In this document: positions 8,616 to 18,062 of the stretch, piece by piece | Layout of the letters: each line of letters begins with the position of its first letter | Position numbering within the stretch: the first letter of the stretch is position 1 | From: Amphibacillus marinus | GTDB taxonomy: Bacteria; Bacillota; Bacilli; Bacillales; Amphibacillaceae | Assembly: GCF_900110345.1 (NCBI RefSeq) | Contig: NZ_FODJ01000014.1 | Coordinates: 1-64,000 of the forward strand | Direction: 5' to 3' | DNA: 64,000 nucleotides | The notes under the pieces: model-generated | What the model was told of the DNA's origin: nothing | What the model saw: only the letters and a program-made list of their open reading frames with translations | The model's database searches: none | Program-made: the position numbers and the translations under genes

Positions 8616-8936
8616 TTAAATAACGGTATTTGTTTCTTTTGTTGCAATTACCGTTCCAGTAAAAGCATCAACAAAAAATTCATACTGTTTATTCACTTCA
8701 TTAATACTTCGTGATATGCCGCCACGATAGACGGTATAATCCAAGCCATGTAAAGAAACTGATTCAGTCTTCATATAGATCCATGATCCACTAACTGTCC
8801 CTCTTTCCTTAAACATATTTTTGGCTTGCTTCAAAGCCACTTCGGGCCGAATCGGCATTTGATTAAGTTGTGCTTTAATGGAGTAACCAATTGCTACTCC
8901 AACTGTTAGTGCAATAATTGACTTTTTCCAATTCAT
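8616..8936 (-). CDS. ytzB: YtzB-like membrane-anchored PepSY-type protein
   Basis: A 106-residue protein with an N-terminal membrane anchor (KKSIIALTVGVAIGYSI). It has an extracytoplasmic domain with ALKQAKNMFKERGTVSGSWI and a C-terminal KQYEFFVDAFTGTVIA strand, the repeat unit seen in PepSY/YpeB-like domains. The GAGGTGA ribosome site is good. It is divergent from ytoP, as ytzB is in Bacillus. PepSY domains often inhibit or bind peptidases, but no partner is shown here. Confidence 0.75.
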   Translation of the reverse strand: MNWKKSIIALTVGVAIGYSIKAQLNQMPIRPEVALKQAKNMFKERGTVSGSWIYMKTESVSLHGLDYTVYRGGISRSINEVNKQYEFFVDAFTGTVIATKETNTVI

Positions 8937-9076
8937 TCAGGTCACCTCAGTTAGATTATTAATGTTAGTATACCTCATTTGATGCAATTTAGAAAAGCAA
9001 ATACAAGGCTATTTAATTTTACAGTGCAGATTAATAGTGATTATTTCCCTGAAAATGACCATTTAAAACGCTCTTC

Positions 9077-9106
9077 TTGTTCAGTAACACGATCTATGTA
9101 TATAAT
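9077..9106 (+). promoter_or_regulatory. sigma-A-type promoter of ytoP
   Basis: TTGTTC (9077-9082) is separated by 18 nt from a perfect TATAAT (9101-9106). This is 33 nt before the ytoP start codon. Confidence 0.65.
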
Positions 9107-9138
9107 AAGAGAAGAAAAAAATCTGGAGGTTATACATA

Positions 9139-10206
9139 ATGAATCAAGAAACACTTAAAATGTTTAAAGTATTAACTGAGTTACAGGGTGCTCCTGGTGA
9201 TGAGCAGTTAGTCCGTAAATTTATGAGAGAAGAACTTAGTAAATACGCTGATGAGGTTATCCACGATAATCTTGGTGGTGTTTTTGGTGTGAAGAATGGA
9301 ACTGGCCCGAGAGTGATGGTTGCTGGTCATATGGATGAAGTGGGCTTCATGGTTACCCAAATTACCAAAAATGGAATGTTACGCTTTCAGCCACTTGGAG
9401 GCTGGTGGAATCAAGTCATGCTTGCACAGCGTGTTCAGGTAATGACAGATGCTGGTCCAGTAGTAGGTGTAATCGGATCAATCCCACCACACAACTTAAC
9501 GCCAGAACTTCGGGCAAAACCAATGGAGATTAAAAACATGCTAATTGATGTCGGCGCAGATGATGCTGAAGATGCGCAAGCAATGGGAATTAAACCAGGA
9601 CACAGCATTGTACCTGTTACACCGTTCACGCCAATGGCAAATGAGAAGAAGGTGTTAGCAAAGGCTTGGGATAATCGCTATGGGTGTGGCTTAGCCATAG
9701 AATTGTTAAAGGATCTTCAAGGAGAAGAATTACCTAATCAGCTCTATTCAGGAGCAACAGTTCAAGAAGAAGTTGGCTTAAGAGGTGCACAGGTAGCAGC
9801 TAATATGATTAAGCCTGATATTTTCTTTGCTTTAGATGCTTCTCCGGCAAATGATATGTCAGGAAGTGAAAGTGAATTTGGTCATATTGGCAAAGGCGCG
9901 CTATTAAGAATATTTGATCGCTCAATGATAACGCACAGAGGAATGCGAGAGTTTGTCTTAGATACTGCCGAATCAAACGATATCCCATATCAGTACTTTA
10001 TTTCTCAAGGTGGAACGGATGCAGGGCGTGTTCACCTTACTCATGATGGCGTCCCTTCAGCAGTGGTTGGTATTTGTTCAAGATATATTCATACCCACGC
10101 CTCAATTATCCATGTCGATGACTATGCAGCAGCTCGAGAGCTTATTGCAAAGCTAGTAAAGCAGGTTGATTCAAATACGCTCGCGACAATTCGTCAAAGT
10201 AGTTAG
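9139..10206 (+). CDS. ytoP: M42-family metallo-aminopeptidase YtoP
   Basis: A 355-residue glutamyl-aminopeptidase/endoglucanase-M-type cytosolic peptidase. The metal and catalytic motifs appear in order: AGHMDEVGF (His/Asp ligands), [10 protein letters not shown] (bridging Asp), [10 protein letters not shown] (catalytic Glu pair), ALDASPAND (Asp ligand) and [13 protein letters not shown] (late His ligand). The start has GGAGG 9 nt upstream. It probably trims peptides released by protein turnover. The next gene (DUF84) follows after 21 nt. Confidence 0.93.
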   Translation: MNQETLKMFKVLTELQGAPGDEQLVRKFMREELSKYADEVIHDNLGGVFGVKNGTGPRVMVAGHMDEVGFMVTQITKNGMLRFQPLGGWWNQVMLAQRVQVMTDAGPVVGVIGSIPPHNLTPELRAKPMEIKNMLIDVGADDAEDAQAMGIKPGHSIVPVTPFTPMANEKKVLAKAWDNRYGCGLAIELLKDLQGEELPNQLYSGATVQEEVGLRGAQVAANMIKPDIFFALDASPANDMSGSESEFGHIGKGALLRIFDRSMITHRGMREFVLDTAESNDIPYQYFISQGGTDAGRVHLTHDGVPSAVVGICSRYIHTHASIIHVDDYAAARELIAKLVKQVDSNTLATIRQSS

Positions 10207-10227
10207 AAAGGAATTAAGTATTTCGCT

Positions 10228-10746
10228 ATGACAAATAAAATCGTGGTAGGATCATATAATCAAGCGAAGATTAACGCCGTTGCGTCGATCTTTAAAGACT
10301 TTCACATTAAATCACAGGATGCTCCATCACATGTTGCCAGTCAGCCTTTTTCCGATCAAGAAACAATCCAAGGTGCAATTAATAGAGCAAAGTACTGTCA
10401 AAATAGTAATAAAGGTGCCATTGGTATTGGACTAGAGGGTGGTGTCATGCGACTAAAGAATCAGCTCTTCCTATGTAACTGGGGCGCGCTTGTTGATCAA
10501 GAGGAGCAGCTATATATTGCTGGAGGTGCGCGTGTACCTGTTCCTGAAAAAGTAGCGGAGGCGTTAGAAAAGGGCGAGGAGTTAGGTACTGTGATGAGGC
10601 GTTACACTGGTGAGCTGAATGTTAGTCAAAATGCTGGTGCAATTGGTGTTTTTACTAATAATATGCTATCTCGGCAAGCGATGTTTGAACATGTTGTTAT
10701 ACAATTAAAGGGTCAGTATGAAATAAAAAATCAGATCTCGTGGTGA
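10228..10746 (+). CDS. DUF84-family NTPase (inosine/xanthosine triphosphatase-like)
   Basis: A 172-residue protein like YjjX, which hydrolyses non-canonical purine triphosphates. It begins with NKIVVGSYNQAKINAVASIF (substrate-binding loop). It then has IGIGLEGGVMRL (the acidic metal-binding strand) and a C-terminal GAIGVFTNNMLSRQAMFEHVV block. Specificity is inferred from the family. The AAAGGA ribosome site lies about 15 nt upstream, which is long, so translation may depend on coupling to ytoP. Confidence 0.85.
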   Translation: MTNKIVVGSYNQAKINAVASIFKDFHIKSQDAPSHVASQPFSDQETIQGAINRAKYCQNSNKGAIGIGLEGGVMRLKNQLFLCNWGALVDQEEQLYIAGGARVPVPEKVAEALEKGEELGTVMRRYTGELNVSQNAGAIGVFTNNMLSRQAMFEHVVIQLKGQYEIKNQISW

Positions 10747-10858
10747 ATGTAACAAAAATATTTCATTAGTTTACAATTGTGTTATAAACACTTGTAATTC
10801 AAGACATTCAAAAGTATGATATCTAAAGGCTATATTTATGCTTTAGGGGGGCTTGGAT

Positions 10859-11362
10859 ATGCGTGTGAAACTAAGACTTATGGTAATTATCGTTGGCGTG
10901 TTTATTCTCAGCGGTTGTGGGCTTACTGAGGAAGAGGCTCTGCAGGAAATTGAAGAAACCGTTGTGACAACTTTTGAGACTAATTATGAGGAGCCAAATC
11001 AAACCTTTAATAGTTTTGCAATGTTTTTACCAGAACAATTTACTGTTGTAGAAGAATCAGAAAGTAATTTAATTATTGAAGGAAACAACCAAATGTTTAT
11101 TCTGTTTTACAACACACTTGAGGATCAAACAAGTGACTTTTTCTATCTATCTGCTGAAGCTACCGATACTTATACGCTACTTGAATCATATGAAACGGAT
11201 GAGCAGTTTAGTTATGTGAGTGTAACAGGTGCTGATGAGGATTATGAATTACAAGTAGGTGTGGGTGGTGTGCGGATAACGACTCAGACAGATTTAAAAA
11301 AATTAGAAGCAAACTTTACCGATATGGTAACCATGCTTAATTCAATAGAATTCACTGAATAA
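10859..11362 (+). CDS. Predicted lipoprotein of unknown function
   Basis: A 167-residue secreted protein. The signal peptide RLMVIIVGVFILSGCG ends in a lipobox (LSGC), so the Cys at about residue 20 should be lipidated and the protein anchored outside the membrane. The mature part is acidic (EEEALQEIEETVV), then beta-rich with no family I recognise. AGGGGGG lies 7 nt before ATG 10859. It sits between the DUF84 gene and an EIIC-like gene, with its own terminator. Confidence 0.8.
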   Translation: MRVKLRLMVIIVGVFILSGCGLTEEEALQEIEETVVTTFETNYEEPNQTFNSFAMFLPEQFTVVEESESNLIIEGNNQMFILFYNTLEDQTSDFFYLSAEATDTYTLLESYETDEQFSYVSVTGADEDYELQVGVGGVRITTQTDLKKLEANFTDMVTMLNSIEFTE

Positions 11363-11370
11363 AAAGATTT

Positions 11371-11424
11371 ACCTCTATAACCAGTTTCTATCTAGTGTGG
11401 AATTTGGTCAGGAGGTTTTTTTTT
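11371..11424 (+). terminator. terminator of the lipoprotein gene
   Basis: An imperfect stem pairs ACCTC and AACCA (11371-11383) with TTGGT and GAGGT (11404-11416). It is followed by a run of eight or more T. Confidence 0.6.
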
Positions 11425-11437
11425 ATTGATATCTGTC

Positions 11438-11466
11438 TTGTCACATGTCTTAACATGATGTAAGAT
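11438..11466 (+). promoter_or_regulatory. Promoter and possible operator of the EIIC-like gene
   Basis: TTGTCA (11438-11443), a 17-nt spacer, then TAAGAT (11461-11466). The spacer contains the palindrome CATGT-CTTA-ACATG (11444-11457), placed where a dimeric regulator would block RNA polymerase. The regulator is unknown. Confidence 0.5.
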
Positions 11467-11496
11467 AAATAAGAATTTATGGGGGAGGAATGAATC

Positions 11497-12537
11497 ATGA
11501 AAGCTTTTTTACATAGAAAAAAAATTGAATTATCGACACGTGTTTACTTTATAAGGGCACTAAGCTACATGGCGCTCGGGTTATTCTCTTCACTAATAAT
11601 TGGCCTTATTGTTAAAACAGCAGGTGAGCAACTTTCAAATAGTTTTGGGGCGAATGAAGTATATCACGCATTAATAGAAATAGGTGAATTTGCCATGAAC
11701 CCAATTGTTGTTGGAGGAGCAATTGGTGTAGCCATTGCACATAGCTTGTCAGCACCACCGCTTGTATTGTTTTCAACGCTATATTCTGGTGCATTTGGTT
11801 ATATAATTGCCGGACCAGTTGGTGCTTATCTTAGTGCTGTTTGTGCCGCTGAGGCTGGAAAACTCATCTATAAGGAAACGAAAATAGATATTATATTAAC
11901 ACCTTTGTTTACCATTGTGGTAGGATATGTAGTAGGTAAATTCATCGGTCCGACAATTGATTCACTTATGACAGGACTGGGTGAGGTTATTAATTGGGCA
12001 ACGACACAGCAGCCGTTATTTATGGGAATGATTGTCGCTCTATTAATGGGTTGGGCTTTGACCGCTCCAATCTCTAGTGCTGCTATTGCGATCATGCTCT
12101 CTCTGGAAGGCTATGCTGCGGGGGCAGCAGTCATTGGTTGTTCGGCCCAAATGATTGGATTCGCTGTAAGCAGTTATCGTGAAAATGGCATGGGTGGTTT
12201 GTTAGCCCAAGGTATTGGAACGTCAATGCTGCAAATCTCCAATATAATAAAAAAGCCATTAATTGTGGTCCCACCCTCACTTGCAGGCGTATTAATGGCG
12301 CCAGTTGGCGTTGTATGGTTTAATATGACGAGTAATGCTTCTGGTGCTGGAATGGGAACAGCAGGCTTTGTTGGACAAATTATGACCCTGCAAACGATGG
12401 GTTTTTCAATTACCGTTTTTGGTATGGTATTAGTTACGCACATTATTGGACCAGCACTAATTAGTCTAGCAATTTCCGAATGGATGCGTGCTAAAGGTTG
12501 GATTCAAGATGGCGACATGAAGATAGACTATGAATAA
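11497..12537 (+). CDS. PTS EIIC-like membrane protein (EIIC_2 type)
   Basis: A 346-residue integral membrane protein rich in Gly/Ala helices, about 8-10 predicted. Blocks such as [39 protein letters not shown] and [15 protein letters not shown] resemble the PTS_EIIC_2 family of putative sugar-transport EIIC proteins. No EIIA, EIIB or HPr gene is nearby, so it may work with distant PTS parts or be a PTS-independent channel or transporter. It overlaps nothing and ends 13 nt before ytpP. Confidence 0.75.
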   Translation: MKAFLHRKKIELSTRVYFIRALSYMALGLFSSLIIGLIVKTAGEQLSNSFGANEVYHALIEIGEFAMNPIVVGGAIGVAIAHSLSAPPLVLFSTLYSGAFGYIIAGPVGAYLSAVCAAEAGKLIYKETKIDIILTPLFTIVVGYVVGKFIGPTIDSLMTGLGEVINWATTQQPLFMGMIVALLMGWALTAPISSAAIAIMLSLEGYAAGAAVIGCSAQMIGFAVSSYRENGMGGLLAQGIGTSMLQISNIIKKPLIVVPPSLAGVLMAPVGVVWFNMTSNASGAGMGTAGFVGQIMTLQTMGFSITVFGMVLVTHIIGPALISLAISEWMRAKGWIQDGDMKIDYE

Positions 12538-12550
12538 TGGAGGTACATTA

Positions 12551-12871
12551 ATGGAAAAGCTACAAACTGAAGCACAATTTGAGGAATTAAAACAGAAGGG
12601 AAAACATGTGTTTATGTTCTCTGCAGACTGGTGTCCAGATTGTCGTATTATTGAACCTTTTCTTCCCGAGCTTGAAGAAGCATATCAGGATATTACTTTT
12701 TTATATGTTGATCGTGATCAATTTATTGATTTATGTGTGAACCATGATATCTTCGGCATTCCAAGCTTTCTTGCCTTTAATCAAGGAGAAGAAGTAGATC
12801 GATTTGTTAGCAAAGACAGAAAGACACGTGAGGAAATTGAGTCGTTCTTGAATAAGGTTAGAGAGGCTTAA
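12551..12871 (+). CDS. ytpP: Thioredoxin-like protein YtpP
   Basis: A 106-residue thioredoxin fold with a CPDC active site (C28-x-x-C31 in [14 protein letters not shown]) and the cis-Pro region GIPSFLAF. It is a cytosolic thiol-disulfide oxidoreductase; the partner is unknown. The start at ATG 12551 has TGGAGG 7 nt upstream. Length matches B. subtilis YtpP and it heads the ytpP-ytpQ-ytpR cluster. Confidence 0.92.
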   Translation: MEKLQTEAQFEELKQKGKHVFMFSADWCPDCRIIEPFLPELEEAYQDITFLYVDRDQFIDLCVNHDIFGIPSFLAFNQGEEVDRFVSKDRKTREEIESFLNKVREA

Positions 12872-12895
12872 TCGATAAAGCATGATAATAAAGAC

Positions 12896-12925
12896 AATAA
12901 AAGTACCTCTAGGTGCTTTTATTTC
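12896..12925 (+). terminator. hairpin between ytpP and ytpQ
   Basis: AATAAAAAGTACC pairs with GGTGCTTTTATT across TCTA and ends in a T-rich strand. It probably reduces read-through into ytpQ. Confidence 0.65.
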
Positions 12926-12964
12926 TTGTTAATGATATAAACAAGTCATCAAGGAGGCATAACT

Positions 12965-13789
12965 ATGGCAATGACAAGTTTGCAGTTAAAGAAGAAACTT
13001 GATCATGCTTTTCAGTCAGAACATTATCAGACAACTTATAATCGTGAAGAGGATAAGTATCGGGTTGAACTAAAAAATTCACATAAAGGTGTATCGATTA
13101 CTTTAGCAAAGGTTGTCGCAAAGTATGAGCAACGAGGACAAGTAGCAATAGATGAATTAGTCCATCATGTTGTTACCTCTTTAAACTTGATGGAAAAAAC
13201 CATTTCACTATTAGGGAATGAAAAGAAGATCCTTCCTGTTATTCGCAGTACCTCATTTCCTACTAAGGCTAAATCAGGTCAACCATTGATTTGGCAGGAG
13301 CATACTGCTGAGACGCGTATTTACTATGCTTTAGATTTACCAGATAGCTATCAGTTGATTGACCAAAGTATGCTTGACCAAGCTAAAATAAGTAAACAGC
13401 AAGTGTCTGAAATGGCCCTATTTAATTTGCGGTCGCTTACGGTTGATCTTAAAGAAGATAAGGTAGCTGGAAATAGCTTTTACTTTGTCTCGGCAAATGA
13501 TGGCTACGATGCGAGTAGAATCTTAAATGAATCCTGGTTAGAGACAATGGCAAAAGAAGCAAAAGGGGCGTTAGCATTAGCAGTACCGCACCAAGATACA
13601 CTTATTGTCGCGGATATACAAAATGATATGGGTTATGATATTCTCGCGCAAATGGCCATGCAATTTTTTGCTGAAGGTCGTGTACCGATTACAGCTTTAT
13701 CCTTTTTTTATGAGGATCATAAATTAGAACCTGTATTTATCTTAGCAAAGAAGAAACCACTAAATCAAAATGAGAAAAGGGATGATTAA
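12965..13789 (+). CDS. ytpQ: YtpQ, DUF1444 protein
   Basis: A 274-residue conserved Bacillus protein of unknown biochemical role with no signal peptide or membrane segments. The DUF1444 identity rests on length and its place between ytpP and ytpR. It has AAGGAGG 7 nt before ATG 12965. Its TAA stop shares one base with the ytpR ATG, so translation of the two is probably coupled. Confidence 0.85.
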   Translation: MAMTSLQLKKKLDHAFQSEHYQTTYNREEDKYRVELKNSHKGVSITLAKVVAKYEQRGQVAIDELVHHVVTSLNLMEKTISLLGNEKKILPVIRSTSFPTKAKSGQPLIWQEHTAETRIYYALDLPDSYQLIDQSMLDQAKISKQQVSEMALFNLRSLTVDLKEDKVAGNSFYFVSANDGYDASRILNESWLETMAKEAKGALALAVPHQDTLIVADIQNDMGYDILAQMAMQFFAEGRVPITALSFFYEDHKLEPVFILAKKKPLNQNEKRDD

Positions 13790-14394
13790 TGATGGAATTA
13801 TTTTACAACAAAGCGGGCATTGGTGATGTGTTGATTTTACCATTAAAGCAAGGTGATCGAGACCGAATTGACTATCGAACATACAATGATGTAACCGAAA
13901 TCTTTGATAAAGAAAATAATCAAATTTTAGGTTATAACATTTTCAATATTTCTCAATACATAGAGATTGATACTGGAAGTACAACTCTTGATGAAGGAAT
14001 GCTTGAAAGGATTAATCACGTTTTTTTGCAGAATAACGTTCCTGACGCACTTAAAGTTGATTTATCACCTAAATTTGTTATTGGTTATGTGAACCAGGTC
14101 GAGAAGCATGAGAATGCAGACAAATTAAATGTCTGCCAGGTTGATCTTGGTGATGAGGTTGTCCAAATTGTTTGTGGAGCACCGAATGTAGCGGCTGACC
14201 AGTACGTTGTTGTTGCTAAGGTTGGTGCAATTATGCCAAGTGGTTTAGAGATTAAGGAAGCAAATCTTAGAGGCGTTGATTCATTTGGAATGATTTGTTC
14301 GCAGAAAGAATTAGCTTTACCGAACGCACCAGTTGAAAAAGGGATTTATGTAATAGCGGGTGATGTTAAGGCAGGGGACCCGTTTCGTTTTTAA
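13789..14394 (+). CDS. ytpR: YtpR, tRNA-binding-domain protein
   Basis: A 201-residue protein whose C-terminal half (about residues 90-200) is an EMAP/tRNA-bind OB fold. It reads [19 protein letters not shown], then [20 protein letters not shown] and a late [12 protein letters not shown]. The same domain occurs at the N-terminus of PheT, but here it stands alone with an N-terminal YtpR extension. It probably binds tRNA or structured RNA. ATG 13792 is an equally possible start. Confidence 0.93.
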   Translation: MMELFYNKAGIGDVLILPLKQGDRDRIDYRTYNDVTEIFDKENNQILGYNIFNISQYIEIDTGSTTLDEGMLERINHVFLQNNVPDALKVDLSPKFVIGYVNQVEKHENADKLNVCQVDLGDEVVQIVCGAPNVAADQYVVVAKVGAIMPSGLEIKEANLRGVDSFGMICSQKELALPNAPVEKGIYVIAGDVKAGDPFRF

Positions 14395-14531
14395 GCATAA
14401 ACAATACGCTGTCCCCGTGAGCTTCTATATTAAATAGTAGCTGTACTTAAAATTAAAGGCAGAAGTTTCACTTTAGTTTAGAAACTGTTAAAATAAAAGG
14501 AAACAATTTTAATGGAAGTGTGGATATAATA

Positions 14532-16631
14532 ATGTGGGGACATTTTAAGAATAAAGTAATGAATTGGTTTAATGTAGATGATGAATCATCGCAAACTCAT
14601 TATAAAACGAACGATAAGATAAATAATAACAGTGAGAAGATTGAAACGAAGATGCTTTATCAATATCCGAAGCGGGATTCGTTTCAATTTCCTATGCCGA
14701 TTGATCAGCCAGCACAGAAACGGGAACGTTCACAACCTGCATCCAATAACCAACGGAGAGCAAACCGTGCTGAGCATGTTAGAGAACAAGAACAAATAGC
14801 CAGTAAGCGACCACCATTTCGAGTCCAAGAGGTTCCTTCGCCCGTTCATGGTTATCAAAAAAAAATAGACTTGGATATAAATCCAATAAATGAACCTGCC
14901 TTTCTGAGAAGAAAGGAACAGGATACCTTGATGGTAGAAGCAGAACGAAAAGAAATAATTGAATTAAAAACTGAACCAGCGCTACAAGAAGAAGCAATCT
15001 TGGGCGCTAATCCTGAGGTTGAAGACGTTCAAGATTTGCCAGATAGTCAGCCTGTTTTAGCAAAAGAAACGAACCAGTTCACTGATACAAAGCAGACATT
15101 ACGCACTAAGCAAGAGCCTTTTAATGTGCGAATGCGCCCGAGTGATAAGTATAAACACCAACAAGCCATGAAAAGAAGAGAAGAAAGGGTATCTGTGCCT
15201 GTTACAGCTAACCCAATTCAAACAGACCGTTTTTTATCGTTACTTAGTACCATTACACGGGTGAATGGTGAAGATAATCAATGGCTTGAACAACAAGCAA
15301 AGGCTTTAATTGAAACTTTAGCACAATTTAATGTTAAAGCAAGAGTCGTTAATGTGATGCAGGGGCCCTCAGTAACGCGCTTTGAGATTCAGCCTGAATC
15401 AGGCGTAAAGGTTAGTAAAGTGAAAAATTTAAGTGATGATATTAAATTAAATATGGCTGCTAAAGATATTCGCATTGAAGCACCTATACCTGGTAAACAC
15501 GCAATTGGAATTGAACTTCCAAATAATAAAGCGCGAGCAGTGGGCTTGAAGGAAATCTTAAGTCACCCCACCTTTAGTGAAGCCAGCTCACCGTTAACAG
15601 TTGGTTTAGGCCTTGATATCTCTGGTCGATCGGTTATAACCGATATTAATAGAATGCCACATGGATTAATTGCTGGGGCAACAGGTTCTGGTAAAAGTGT
15701 CTGTATTAATACGATTCTTATCTCGTTATTATACAAGGCTACACCAAATGATGTCCGGTTACTATTAATTGACCCTAAAATGGTTGAACTTGCGCCTTAT
15801 AATCATATTCCACATCTCGTTTCACCAGTAATAACTGATGTAAAAGCTGCTAATCAAGCATTAAAGTGGGCTGTCCAAGAAATGGAGCAACGCTATCAGA
15901 AATTTGTTGAATCAGGCACACGTGATATTGAGCGCTTTAATCAAAAAATGCTAGCTCAAAATCGGCCAGACTTGAAAATGGCCTATATGGTCATTGTCAT
16001 TGATGAATTAGCTGATTTAATGATGATGTCACCACAGGATGTTGAGGATTCTATTTGTCGGATTGCTCAGAAAGCACGAGCTTGTGGCATGCACTTACTA
16101 CTTGCTACACAGCGCCCCTCAGTTGATGTTATCACTGGTCTTATTAAAGCAAATATTCCGACACGAATTGCCTTTAGTGTTGCTTCACAGGTGGACTCTA
16201 GAACAATGCTTGATACCAATGGAGCTGAACGACTGCTCGGAAAAGGGGATATGCTTTTTGTTGAAAATGGGGCAAGAACACCTTTACGGGTACAAGGGGC
16301 ATATGTTTCTGATGAAGAAATCGAACAGGTAACAGCTTACATGCGTTCAACAGGCGAGCCAGATTATTTATTTGCACAGGAAGAGCTGCTTGAAAAAATG
16401 GATCAGGCTGATTCAGAGGATGATTTGTTTGCGGAAGCGTTAGCCTTTACTGTTGAGAACAATAGTATCAGTACCTCGCTCTTACAGCGTCGGTTTAAAA
16501 TTGGTTATAACCGCGCGGCAAGATTAATTGATGATTTAGAGAGACATGGCTATATAAGTGGTCAAAACGGAAGCAAACCAAGAACATTATTGGTGACGCC
16601 GGATGAAATTAACCAATCACATTCTAATTAA
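14532..16631 (+). CDS. sftA: DNA translocase SftA (FtsK/SpoIIIE family, soluble)
   Basis: A roughly 699-residue FtsK-type motor that moves DNA clear of the division septum. No membrane helices occur; instead there is a hydrophilic, Gln/Glu-rich N-terminal 220 residues. The motor domain has Walker A GATGSGKS at about 382-389 and Walker B MVIVIDELADLMM. The C-terminal winged helix (gamma, DNA-orienting) includes LLQRRFKIGYNRAARLIDDL. SftA, unlike SpoIIIE, lacks the membrane anchor, and synteny with ytpR agrees. I prefer ATG 14532 (MWGHF) over GTG 14520; the ribosome site is weak in either case. Confidence 0.93.
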   Translation: MWGHFKNKVMNWFNVDDESSQTHYKTNDKINNNSEKIETKMLYQYPKRDSFQFPMPIDQPAQKRERSQPASNNQRRANRAEHVREQEQIASKRPPFRVQEVPSPVHGYQKKIDLDINPINEPAFLRRKEQDTLMVEAERKEIIELKTEPALQEEAILGANPEVEDVQDLPDSQPVLAKETNQFTDTKQTLRTKQEPFNVRMRPSDKYKHQQAMKRREERVSVPVTANPIQTDRFLSLLSTITRVNGEDNQWLEQQAKALIETLAQFNVKARVVNVMQGPSVTRFEIQPESGVKVSKVKNLSDDIKLNMAAKDIRIEAPIPGKHAIGIELPNNKARAVGLKEILSHPTFSEASSPLTVGLGLDISGRSVITDINRMPHGLIAGATGSGKSVCINTILISLLYKATPNDVRLLLIDPKMVELAPYNHIPHLVSPVITDVKAANQALKWAVQEMEQRYQKFVESGTRDIERFNQKMLAQNRPDLKMAYMVIVIDELADLMMMSPQDVEDSICRIAQKARACGMHLLLATQRPSVDVITGLIKANIPTRIAFSVASQVDSRTMLDTNGAERLLGKGDMLFVENGARTPLRVQGAYVSDEEIEQVTAYMRSTGEPDYLFAQEELLEKMDQADSEDDLFAEALAFTVENNSISTSLLQRRFKIGYNRAARLIDDLERHGYISGQNGSKPRTLLVTPDEINQSHSN

Positions 16632-16702
16632 TAAAAGATTGAGTTGACCTACCACTAACCACACTAACTGATAATGCTTTAATTTATGAGGAGCTTAACA
16701 TT

Positions 16703-17815
16703 ATGGATAAAGAAATTGCTTTAAAACTAGATGGGAAAATTGAGCGTTTAACAAACAAAACATTTAAATTCGATGAACGTATTAAAGAGGGGTGGTTTTC
16801 TGCGGTCTACTTTTTAAAAACAAAAGAAATTGCAGAAAAAAAACATCCAAATAATGAAGTAATCATGCAATTTTTTCAAAAAGAGAATGCGGTACTTTGT
16901 GGCACGGACGAAGCCATTGCCCTAATTCAAACCTTTGCAGATCATCCGGAATTGTTAGAGATCCACTCGTTAAAGGACGGTGATCAGATAAGCCCATTTG
17001 AGACTGTGTTAACGATAAAGGGCCCGTACCAAGCATTTGGTTATCTCGAGGGAATTATTGACGGAATCTTATCAAGACGTACTTCAGTTGCCACAAACGT
17101 ATATAACGTGGTAAAAGCGGGGAGAACTTCAGGTAAGCAAAAACCAATTATTTTTATGGGCGATCGTGATGATCATTATACCCAACAGGCAGGTGATGGC
17201 TATGCGGCTTTTATTGGCGGATCTACCGCTCAAGCGACGCACGCAATGAATGAATGGTGGGGCAAGCAAGGTATGGGGACAATGCCTCATGCTCTAATTC
17301 AACTGTTTGAAGGTGATGTTGTTGAGGCAGCTAAAGCATATCATGACGTTTATCCAGAAGATAACTTAATGGTTCTTGTTGATTATAACAATGACGTAAT
17401 TACCGATGCCCTAAAGGTAGCACGGGAATTCGGAGAAACACTTAAGGGGGTTCGTCTGGATACATCCAATAATATGGTGGATAAATACTTCCTGAGAAAT
17501 CAACATATTATGGGGAGCTTTGACCCCAGGGGAGTTAATCCAGAATTGATTTATGCATTACGCCATGCCCTTGATAAAGAAGGCTATCAGCATGTGAAAA
17601 TTATTGCAAGTGGTGGCTTTACCGAGGAGAAAATTCGCAAATTTGAACAATTGAACGTGCCTGTAGACTTATACGGCGTGGGGCGTAGCCTGTTAGAGAT
17701 AAAAGTTGGTTTCACTGGTGATAGTGTGGTCTTAAATGGAAAACCAGAATCAAAGTTTGGGCGAATCTATCGACCAAATCCTCGCCTTGAACAAGTAGCT
17801 ATGACAAAAAAATAA
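16703..17815 (+). CDS. Nicotinate phosphoribosyltransferase
   Basis: A 370-residue type II phosphoribosyltransferase of the short NAPRTase branch, making nicotinate mononucleotide for NAD salvage. It has FSAVYFLKTKEIAE near the N-terminus. It also shows FIGGSTAQATHAMN and the PRPP-linked strands VRLDTSNN and KIIASGGFTEEKIRKF, ending with YGVGRSLL. Its length is well below that of the 490-residue pncB type. The GAGGAG site is good. It is a lone gene between sftA and murC. Confidence 0.88.
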   Translation: MDKEIALKLDGKIERLTNKTFKFDERIKEGWFSAVYFLKTKEIAEKKHPNNEVIMQFFQKENAVLCGTDEAIALIQTFADHPELLEIHSLKDGDQISPFETVLTIKGPYQAFGYLEGIIDGILSRRTSVATNVYNVVKAGRTSGKQKPIIFMGDRDDHYTQQAGDGYAAFIGGSTAQATHAMNEWWGKQGMGTMPHALIQLFEGDVVEAAKAYHDVYPEDNLMVLVDYNNDVITDALKVAREFGETLKGVRLDTSNNMVDKYFLRNQHIMGSFDPRGVNPELIYALRHALDKEGYQHVKIIASGGFTEEKIRKFEQLNVPVDLYGVGRSLLEIKVGFTGDSVVLNGKPESKFGRIYRPNPRLEQVAMTKK

Positions 17816-17900
17816 AGTCAAAATTTTAATAATGGTTGTATTACCTAAGTCTAGCATACACTAAGTATTGAAAAATTATTTTTTGGGTAAAAGGTTGAGA

Positions 17901-17928
17901 ATCATTTTTATGCAAAAATGATGTTTTT
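17901..17928 (+). terminator. possible AT-rich terminator
   Basis: ATCATTTTT and AAAAATGAT form a 9-bp stem around ATGC, followed by GTTTTT. It lies between the phosphoribosyltransferase gene and murC. The stem is low in G/C, so its strength is doubtful. Confidence 0.45.
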
Positions 17929-18062
17929 ATGTTATAATTACTAATCGTGCACTTAACCATTATTAAACTTTAAAAGTCGTTTTCTTCCAACTTATTTGGG
18001 GTGAGTACTGGTTTATGTGCGGATAATTAAAAGAGTGTATGCTCTTTTGGAGGTACAAGGTT

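Noticed and set aside
8514-8714. 66-codon plus-strand ORF between the structured RNA and ytzB
   Set aside because: It overlaps ytzB on the opposite strand, lacks a ribosome site and shows no coding pattern.
17893-17913. Fur-box-like TTGAGAATCATTTTTATG before murC
   Set aside because: Several mismatches to the 7-1-7 pattern; the same bases form an AT-rich hairpin with a T run, and murC is not an iron gene.
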